A DNA stretch of 20,212 bases from SCUN01 sp046598935 (GTDB lineage Bacteria > Acidobacteriota > Vicinamibacteria > Vicinamibacterales > SCN-69-37). The position numbers and the translations under genes were made by a program. The number at the start of each line of letters is the position of its first letter. Position 1 is the first letter of the stretch. The notes beneath the pieces are model-generated. The model saw nothing but the letters and a program-made list of their open reading frames with translations, did no database searches and had not been told where the DNA came from. The stretch is taken from the NCBI GenBank assembly GCA_046598935.1, contig JBKJHW010000069.1:1-20212 (forward strand), read 5' to 3'. This document shows, piece after piece, positions 14,771 to 20,212 of this stretch.

Positions 14771-15415
14771 TTAGTTGTGAAAGAAAGCGCCCGGTGCAAC
14801 AGTCAGAACTGCGGTCAGGGTCACGGTCACCTTGGGTGACGTCTTCAGCATGCCCATCATGGCTTTCGGCGCTTCGATGCCGTAGTCCGTCATGAGGAGC
14901 GGAAAGCTGCCGTTGAGCGTGAGAAGTGAGCCGTTCAGCTGGGTCTTGAGATCAAACGTGATTTCGCGCTCGACGCCGGCAACCTTCAACAGGCCCGTCG
15001 CCTTCAACGTGCCTGCCGCCGCGCCGGCCTGGAGTCGCGTCGCGCGGAACGTGATGTTGGGAATTCCCGGCGCCTTGAGCGCCTTGTACATGTTCTTGTC
15101 GAGGCCATCCTTGCCGGACTTCAGCGTGTTAACGGGCACCGACACTTCAAAGGTTTCGAGCGCTTCAGGCTGCAGGATCGCGTCGAAGAAGTTGGCGTCC
15201 GACAACGCGGGAGTCATCTTGCCCCGGACCAACCGGACATCGGCGGACGTCGCCGTCCAATCGTGGATGTTCGACGACCCGGCGAGGGTGATCTTCGCCG
15301 ACGCGACGGCGAGCGTGTGCCCCTGACCAGCAAACAGGGTGGGCGCTACTCCCAGCGCCAGGGCAGCGGCCAGTGTCCAGCCGAGAAGGGTGCGAATGCT
15401 CCGTGCGTTGCTCAT
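14771..15415 (-). CDS. YceI family periplasmic lipocalin-like protein
   Basis: 214 residues. Signal peptide with core LLGWTLAAALALGVAPTLFAG, then the YceI fold. Landmarks are GSSNIHDWTATSADV (47-60), a FEVSVPVNTLKSG strand, YKALKAPGIPNITF (110-123) and TGLLKVAGVEREITFDL (140-156). YceI proteins are eight-strand barrels that bind isoprenoid-like lipids such as polyprenyl quinone precursors, and are often induced by stress. The Shine-Dalgarno GGAGGAG (15425-15431) sits 9 bases before the ATG, the clearest in the window. It is the first gene of a three-gene operon behind a sigma54 promoter, directly after the gene of a sigma54 activator. Confidence 0.9.
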   Translation of the reverse strand: MSNARSIRTLLGWTLAAALALGVAPTLFAGQGHTLAVASAKITLAGSSNIHDWTATSADVRLVRGKMTPALSDANFFDAILQPEALETFEVSVPVNTLKSGKDGLDKNMYKALKAPGIPNITFRATRLQAGAAAGTLKATGLLKVAGVEREITFDLKTQLNGSLLTLNGSFPLLMTDYGIEAPKAMMGMLKTSPKVTVTLTAVLTVAPGAFFHN

Positions 15416-15437
15416 AACCGATGTCTCCTCCGTGATA

Positions 15438-15455
15438 CCGCGGTTTCAGCCGCGG
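15438..15455 (-). other. 5' leader hairpin CCGCGG-loop-CCGCGG upstream of yceI
   Basis: A 6-bp GC-only stem with a 6-base loop sits between the sigma54 promoter and the Shine-Dalgarno. If transcription starts about 12 bases past the -12 element (near 15458), the hairpin would be almost at the 5' end of the mRNA. There it could protect the transcript from decay. It leaves the ribosome-binding site free. Confidence 0.45.
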
Positions 15456-15467
15456 CACCCCCTATTG

Positions 15468-15485
15468 AAGCAATCGGTGTGCCGA
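15468..15485 (-). promoter_or_regulatory. Sigma54 (-24/-12) promoter upstream of yceI operon
   Basis: The minus strand reads CGGCAC-ACCGA-TTGCTT. This matches the sigma54 core GGCAC-N5-TTGC with the invariant GG (15483-15482) and GC (15471-15470) exactly 10 bases apart; only the T before GG is C. It lies in the 135-base gap between the sigma54 activator gene and yceI, correctly oriented. A near-palindrome TTCCTAAGGAA (15501-15511) lies just upstream and might be a regulator-binding site. Confidence 0.7.
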
Positions 15486-15550
15486 CTCTCTTTGCAGTTT
15501 TTCCTAAGGAATTTGACGAATCCTACGCGAAAGCGTCGGCGCGGTGAGGC

Positions 15551-16942
15551 TCACTCCCCAGTAACCGGTGAAAAATCCGCACCCTTCAGGCCGAACTTCT
15601 CTATCCGGTATCTGATCTGGTCGCGGTGGAGACCCAGGAGGGCGGCGGCGCGCGTCTGGTTGCCTTTTGTGCGTTCGAGCGCCAGCGTGACCAGGCGGCG
15701 CTCGACGTCCTCGATATTCAGGCCCTGCTCGGGCAGCGCGATCTCGCCGTTGCCGGGCGCCGCGCCCGCCCGTACCGAACGCGCGATCTCGAAATCTCCC
15801 GGCTCGAGCGTTTCGGACTCGGCCAGCAACACCGCGCGCTCCATGAGGTTGCGCAACTCGCGCACGTTGCCCGGCCATGCATAGTCGAGCAGCCCCCGTT
15901 CCGCGGCCGCTGAGAGCCGCTTCACCGGTCGCCGGAATTCTCGGCTGAATGCCGCGATGTAGTGCTCTGCGAGCAGAATCACGTCGCGGCCGCGCGCGCA
16001 GAGCGGCGGCATTTCGATCCGCATGACATTCAGGCGGTAGTAGAGATCCTCGCGAAACTTGCCGTCGCGAACGCTCTTCTCCAGATCCTGGTTCGTCGCG
16101 GCGATCACGCGCACGTCGACCTTGATGTCCGCGGATCCGCCGAGCCGGCGAAACGCCCGCTCCTCGAGAAAACGCAGCAGCTTTGCCTGGAACGCCGGCA
16201 CCGTTTCGGCCACTTCATCGAGAAAGACCGTGCCGTCGTCGCCCTGCTCGAAGAGGCCGCGCTTCTGCTGCCGCGCGTCGGTAAACGCGCCGCGCTCGTG
16301 GCCGAAGAGCTCTGACTCGAGCAGCGTTTCCGGCAGGGCCGAGCACGTGATGTTGAGGAACGGGCCACTGGCGCGGCTGCTGCCGTAGTGGACGATCTTC
16401 GCCACCATGTCCTTGCCCGTGCCGCTTTCGCCCGTAATCAGGACCGTGGATGACGGGCTCGCGCCCACCTTGCGCGCGAGCGCCTTCACCTTCTTCATCG
16501 GCTCGGATTCGCCGATCAGCGAGTCGAAGGTGAACGGCCCCGCGACTTGCTCTTTCAACCGGCGAAACTCGCGCTTGGCCCGGGCACCGTCGAGCGCCCG
16601 CGACAGCCGCAACACGACGTCATCGACTTCGAACGGCTTGGTGACGTAATCCGATGCGCCCGCCTTGATGGCCGCGACGACAGTCTCGATGTCCTTGTCG
16701 GCCGTCAACATCACGACCGGCAGGTCCGGATCCGCCTCGCGCAATCGCGTCAAGACCGTGATGCCATCGCCATCAGGCAGCCGGAAATCGAGAACCACGC
16801 CGTCGGCATTCCTGAACTGATCGACCGCGTCGGCCGCGCTGCCCGCTTCGGCGGTTTCGAAGCCGTCGGCCTTCAAGCGCTGGCACAAAGACCAGCGCAC
16901 GAGGCGCTCATCGTCAACGACGAGGATTCGCTGCCGGGCCAT
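15551..16942 (-). CDS. Sigma54-dependent response regulator, NtrC/ZraR family
   Basis: 463 residues. Receiver with phospho-acceptor Asp52 (VLDFRLPD) and Lys102. AAA+ domain with Walker A GESGTGKD (171-178), GAFTDA as the sigma54-contact loop (218-223), and Walker B TVFLDEV (238-244). C-terminal Fis-type helix-turn-helix TRAAALLGLHRDQIRYRIEK. It should activate sigma54 transcription on phosphorylation, probably by the PAS kinase encoded two genes upstream. The most obvious target is the next transcription unit, since a -24/-12 promoter lies between this gene and yceI. Its receiver resembles the stand-alone receiver encoded 6 bases upstream (LIRWSL / LVRWSL; LDYRLPD / LDFRLPD), suggesting duplication. 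Confidence 0.92.
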   Translation of the reverse strand: MARQRILVVDDERLVRWSLCQRLKADGFETAEAGSAADAVDQFRNADGVVLDFRLPDGDGITVLTRLREADPDLPVVMLTADKDIETVVAAIKAGASDYVTKPFEVDDVVLRLSRALDGARAKREFRRLKEQVAGPFTFDSLIGESEPMKKVKALARKVGASPSSTVLITGESGTGKDMVAKIVHYGSSRASGPFLNITCSALPETLLESELFGHERGAFTDARQQKRGLFEQGDDGTVFLDEVAETVPAFQAKLLRFLEERAFRRLGGSADIKVDVRVIAATNQDLEKSVRDGKFREDLYYRLNVMRIEMPPLCARGRDVILLAEHYIAAFSREFRRPVKRLSAAAERGLLDYAWPGNVRELRNLMERAVLLAESETLEPGDFEIARSVRAGAAPGNGEIALPEQGLNIEDVERRLVTLALERTKGNQTRAAALLGLHRDQIRYRIEKFGLKGADFSPVTGE

Positions 16943-16948
16943 GGCTGC

Positions 16949-17377
16949 TTACGATGTCACACTCGACTCCACCAGCAAGACAAAAGACTTCACCTGGAAG
17001 GGTTTCGCGACGACCGAAAAGACGCCCCGCTCGATGGCCCTGGTACGCATGTCGTCGTCAGCAAACGCCGTCATCATTACGACGGCAGTTCGCGGCGATG
17101 CGCGGCGGACGTCCTCGAGCAGCGAGAGATCCTGCCGATCCGGAAGGCGGTAGTCGAGGATGACGACGTCGAACCGGCCGGGCTCTGCAGCGACCGCTGC
17201 CAGCGCCTCCGCGCCTGTTCCGGCGGTGACCACCTGATGGCCGCGGGCCCGAAAGGCAGACTGAAGCGACCAGCGGATCAGCGGCTCGTCATCAACGATG
17301 AGGATCGCCAGGCTTGCGGGTTTTTCACCAGACTGGGGATCATTCCTCACCAAACTCTGCGCCATCGCGGGGACCAT
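16949..17377 (-). CDS. Stand-alone receiver (single-domain response regulator)
   Basis: 142 residues. Receiver landmarks are the acidic pair Asp29/Asp30 in LIVDDE, phospho-acceptor Asp75 in VILDYRLPD, Thr103 and Lys125 (AKPFQ). No output domain follows. It sits between the kinase and the sigma54 activator genes, 6 bases before the latter, and may be a phosphate sink or an intermediate in a relay. The start is ambiguous: AGGAGG ends one base before the ATG at 17377 (too close) and 13 bases before the ATG at 17365 (rather far). Confidence 0.88.
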   Translation of the reverse strand: MVPAMAQSLVRNDPQSGEKPASLAILIVDDEPLIRWSLQSAFRARGHQVVTAGTGAEALAAVAAEPGRFDVVILDYRLPDRQDLSLLEDVRRASPRTAVVMMTAFADDDMRTRAIERGVFSVVAKPFQVKSFVLLVESSVTS

Positions 17378-17417
17378 GCCTCCTGGCGGCGCTGTAATAC
17401 AAGAATCAGTCCAACTC

Positions 17418-18872
17418 TCAGGACAGGCCCGGCTGGGCCGGAAGGCTGAATCGCATCGTCGTGCCGTTCGAATCGGATGAGACGACGCGCACGTTGCCGT
17501 AGTGCGCTTCGGCGATGCGCTTCACGGTCGCCAGGCCGAGGCCGGTGCCGCGGGACTTCGTGGTGAGAAACGGCGTGAACATTTTCGCAAGGACCTGGGG
17601 CGGGATGCCCCCGCCCGAATCCGTGACATCAATCCACACATCCTCGCCGGACGTTTGCAGTGTGACGATGAGCGCGCCCCGGCCCGACATGGCCTGCATC
17701 CCGTTGATCAGCAGATTCTGCAGCGCGACCTTGATAAGTTCGGCGTCGGCCGTGACGGCGGGCGCGCTGCCTTCGACGCGGGCGTCGACGTTCTGCCAAC
17801 CCGGGTCGAGCTTGAAAAAAGAGACAAGAGTCTGCGCGAGGTCCGACAGGTCCACGGCGCCGAGGCGGGGCTTTGGCGGGCGCGAAAACAGCAGGAGGTC
17901 GCCCATCATCGCCGAGAGGCCGTCGAGACGCCGCAGGATCTCGCCGATGATTTCCTGGTCATCGGGCTCCGGCAGCTTCTCCGCGAGGATCTGAATCGCG
18001 CCGCCGACGGCCGCGAGCGGGTTCTTCACTTCGTGGGCGAGCACGGCAGCCAGCTCCCCGATCTGGACGAGCCCGGAATCCTCCCGCAGTTTCATCTCGA
18101 GCTTCACGCGCTCGGTCAGGTCGCGAACGATGCCGGTGAATTTGGTTTCGCCCTCGATGGACATCTCCGCGACCGAAAGGTGCGCGGGAAACGTGCTGCC
18201 GTCCTTGCGTTGCGCCGTGACCTCACGGCCGATGCCGATGATGTGGCGCCGGCCGGTCATCTGATAGCGGCGCAAATAGTGGTCGTGCTCGGAACGGTAG
18301 GGCTCCGGCATCAGGATCGAGACGTTCTGTCCGATGATGTCGTCGGCCCCATAGAGAAACAGCCGTTCGGCCGCCCGATTGAAGGCTTCGATGCGGCCGC
18401 GCTGGTCGATCAGGATGATGGCGTCTACGGCCGTTTCGATAATCGCGCGGGCCCTGGCCTCGCTGCTGCGGAGCGCACGCTCGGCACGCAGGTGCGCCGA
18501 ACGGTTGCGCACCATCGCCGAGGCGCCGAACGGGCGACCGCCGGCGTCACACACGGGCGAGACGGTCATACGCACATCGATGCGCTGGCCGCTTTTCGTG
18601 ATGTGGACGGTGTCGTGCGGTTCGACCCGTTGACCGTCCGCGATCTGCAGCAGCGTGCGGCGATGTAATTCCTCGAAGTCCGGGGGAATGATCCGGCTGA
18701 GCGGCTGGCCGGTCATCTCGGCGGCCGTGTATCCGTAGATCCGCTCCGCCCCCCGGTTCCACGCGAACACCGCGCCAGAGAGATCCGTGCCGATAATCGC
18801 GTCGTCGGACGCGTCGAGGACTGCCGCGAGGATGCGATCCGATTGCAGAGCAGGATTGAACCCGGGATACAT
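17418..18872 (-). CDS. FixL-like double-PAS sensor histidine kinase
   Basis: 484 residues, no transmembrane helix, so cytoplasmic. PAS1 covers about 12-125 and PAS2 about 138-252. The kinase has LAHEVKNPLAAVG with phospho-acceptor His280, N-box Asn390, DSGGGI (418-423) and GTGLGLA (442-448). PAS2 follows rhizobial FixL without a gap across the haem pocket. His196 matches the haem-binding His200 of Bradyrhizobium FixL, Arg202 its Arg206, His210 its His214, Arg216 the O2-gating Arg220 and Leu232 its Leu236; Val234 replaces Ile238. That comparison is from memory of FixL. An oxygen- or NO-sensing haem kinase is therefore likely. The usual FixJ partner is absent; a receiver and an NtrC-type activator follow instead. 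No Shine-Dalgarno is visible. Confidence 0.88.
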   Translation of the reverse strand: MYPGFNPALQSDRILAAVLDASDDAIIGTDLSGAVFAWNRGAERIYGYTAAEMTGQPLSRIIPPDFEELHRRTLLQIADGQRVEPHDTVHITKSGQRIDVRMTVSPVCDAGGRPFGASAMVRNRSAHLRAERALRSSEARARAIIETAVDAIILIDQRGRIEAFNRAAERLFLYGADDIIGQNVSILMPEPYRSEHDHYLRRYQMTGRRHIIGIGREVTAQRKDGSTFPAHLSVAEMSIEGETKFTGIVRDLTERVKLEMKLREDSGLVQIGELAAVLAHEVKNPLAAVGGAIQILAEKLPEPDDQEIIGEILRRLDGLSAMMGDLLLFSRPPKPRLGAVDLSDLAQTLVSFFKLDPGWQNVDARVEGSAPAVTADAELIKVALQNLLINGMQAMSGRGALIVTLQTSGEDVWIDVTDSGGGIPPQVLAKMFTPFLTTKSRGTGLGLATVKRIAEAHYGNVRVVSSDSNGTTMRFSLPAQPGLS

Positions 18873-18911
18873 GGAAAGTGCCGCTATTGTGCCACGCCGA
18901 ACCCGAGGCTC

Positions 18912-20212
18912 TCACTTCACGACGACAGCACCCTTCAACATATTCATCCCGCAGACGAAGTCGATGGTTCCTGACTGTCTTGGCGTCCACGTCAAGGTCA
19001 CTGGCTTGTTAAGTGGCAGGTCCTTCGCAATCTTCAGACTTGGGAACACCACTTTCTTAGCGCAGGTCTCTTCGGTCCTTCGCAAGAAGACCAGCTCGAT
19101 GGCACGGTCTCGCTGGACCGTGATTTGCGCGGGCGAAAAACCGTTAGCTGTCACAGCGATCTCGTGGCGTTGAGTCTTTGCCGGCGCGGGTGACTGCGCG
19201 ACCGGTCCGGGCGGTGCGAGGCCAAGACGCTCGCGCTCAGAACGAAGCAAAAAGCTCCCCGAAGTCACGACTCGATCAGTCTCGGTCAGTTCACCGGTGA
19301 CGGGAATCTGGCCTGCCCGTTCGGGCCCGACCGAGACAGAACGTTCGATGAATTGATTCGGCTCTCGACCCGTGACGTAAACGACAAACTGTTGCCCGAT
19401 CTGTTGAATCGCTGCGGCGGGAACACTCAACGCAGACACGTCCGAGACGGCCGCCGCAATCGTCACGTCAACGTACATCGCGAGACGCAGCTGTCCACCG
19501 CGGTTCGGCAGTTCAACGCGGACCTGCGCAGTACGAGTCGCCGCTGAAACCTGTGGATCAACGTATGTCACGCGTCCCCCAATTGAATTTTCGGGCGACG
19601 ATGGCGCGGTGATCGTCGCGTTGGCGCCGATCCGTACTCGTGACACGTCGTTTTCATAGACGTTCGCGATCACCCAGACGGTCGATAGATCGGTAATGGT
19701 GAACAACTCGGCTCCGTTCACGACAGTTGCCCCTTCGTTGATTTGCCGAGAGGTGACTTCACCGCTGCGTGGGGCCGTCACGTTGATCGACGCATTCACC
19801 ATTGACGATTGCTCAAGCGCTGAAATGGACGCGTCCGGCAGACCAAACAGCTTGAGTTTCGTACGCGCGCTTGACGTCCCCGCGGTGTGCCGCACGTGCT
19901 CGGCCCTCGCTTTCTCCAGCTCTTGCTTACTGGCCGATCCAATCGCAGCAAGCCGTTCCGTTCGCAGCCATTCCTGGTGAGCGGACTCAAGGTCTGCCTG
20001 CATCGATAGAAAGGCCATTTCCGCTTCGGCCAGTTCGGGGCTGTAGATCACGGCCAGCACCGCGCCACGCTGGACTTGACTGCCGAGCTGCGCGGAGACC
20101 CGCGTCACGCGGCCGGCAGCCAGCGAAGTCACCGGAACCTGGGTGTATGAATTGGCGGTGACCGTCCCAGGCACTCGCAACTCTTGACTGCTCAGGCCAG
20201 CTGTCACTGCTG
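18912..20212 (-). CDS. RND/CusB-type efflux adaptor with C-terminal cupredoxin domain, 5' truncated
   Basis: The frame runs off the window end, so the N-terminus is missing; the GTG at 20207 is an internal valine codon. Counting from it, residues 1-60 are the first half of a biotinyl-lipoyl-like domain, 61-130 an alpha hairpin, 140-175 the second lipoyl half (INVTAPRSGEVTSRQINEGA), and 176-325 the barrel and membrane-proximal domains of a periplasmic adaptor. After a Pro/Ala linker (331-347), a cupredoxin domain runs to residue 431. Its probable copper ligands are Cys382 (EETCAKKVVFP) and Cys419/Met421/Met423 (CGMNM). The combination points to copper or other heavy-metal efflux through an RND pump. 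Two 60-base rows counted by hand near its 3' end are 50% and 55% GC, lower than the neighbours, hinting at transfer. It ends 39 bases before the PAS kinase gene, same strand. Confidence 0.85.
   Translation of the reverse strand, partial: AVTAGLSSQELRVPGTVTANSYTQVPVTSLAAGRVTRVSAQLGSQVQRGAVLAVIYSPELAEAEMAFLSMQADLESAHQEWLRTERLAAIGSASKQELEKARAEHVRHTAGTSSARTKLKLFGLPDASISALEQSSMVNASINVTAPRSGEVTSRQINEGATVVNGAELFTITDLSTVWVIANVYENDVSRVRIGANATITAPSSPENSIGGRVTYVDPQVSAATRTAQVRVELPNRGGQLRLAMYVDVTIAAAVSDVSALSVPAAAIQQIGQQFVVYVTGREPNQFIERSVSVGPERAGQIPVTGELTETDRVVTSGSFLLRSERERLGLAPPGPVAQSPAPAKTQRHEIAVTANGFSPAQITVQRDRAIELVFLRRTEETCAKKVVFPSLKIAKDLPLNKPVTLTWTPRQSGTIDFVCGMNMLKGAVVVK

Noticed and set aside
13325..14839. 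504-codon open frame on the plus strand over the porin gene
   Set aside because: Low-complexity Arg/Val/Glu-rich product, antisense to a protein with a signal peptide and C-terminal Phe.
17502..18668. 388-codon open frame on the plus strand over the PAS kinase
   Set aside because: Antisense shadow; the kinase frame has all boxes intact.
18880..18894. TGGCAC-N5-CGGC on the minus strand, sigma54-like, before the PAS kinase
   Set aside because: GG-N10-GC spacing is right, but transcription would start inside or past the ATG at 18872 and the -12 lacks TT.

Overview
This is a high-GC, gene-dense bacterial window with no gene-free stretch longer than about 190 bases. It looks like Acidobacteriota, probably Vicinamibacterales. 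The grounds are the DUF885 peptidase with a Gly/Pro-rich insert, the fused membrane/spermidine-synthase protein, several sigma54-type two-component systems, and a metal-efflux adaptor ending in a cupredoxin. That assignment is inference from gene content; no rRNA or marker gene is present. No tRNA, rRNA, CRISPR or prophage was seen.

Left part (1-5305). A 5'-truncated DUF885 metallopeptidase (+) ends against a TauE/SafE permease (-). Next to it is a small mobile unit: a REP-associated tyrosine transposase (RAYT, -) whose 5' end carries an apparent 1-base frameshift, bracketed by two 68-bp palindromic REP doublets. A cardiolipin-synthase-like phospholipase D and a SAM methyltransferase follow (-), joined by a 4-base GTGA overlap.

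Middle (5318-12815). A sigma54 activator, an NtrY-like histidine kinase and a fused membrane/spermidine-synthase protein form a tight (-) operon with a 4-base gap and then a 4-base overlap. The last gene carries a 19-bp-period array of the palindrome GTTCGTACGAAC. A 187-bp divergent region holds a 17-bp inverted repeat and a third, orphan REP doublet. It leads (+) to an exported SAM methyltransferase and an APC-type permease.

Right part (12820-20212), all on the minus strand. In transcription order: RND/CusB-type adaptor with C-terminal cupredoxin (5' truncated), FixL-like double-PAS histidine kinase, stand-alone receiver, NtrC-type sigma54 activator, then YceI protein, outer-membrane porin and exported SRPBCC protein. 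A strong -24/-12 (GG-N10-GC) promoter lies in the only sizeable gap, just upstream of yceI. The simplest reading is that the kinase, possibly haem-based, controls the activator, which switches on the envelope operon.

Most notable are: (1) the REP/RAYT unit, whose six half-elements keep GTAG, loop and ends while stem bases change in compensating pairs; (2) the FixL-like sensor feeding a sigma54 activator and an adjacent sigma54 promoter; (3) the palindrome array read in three different codon frames.
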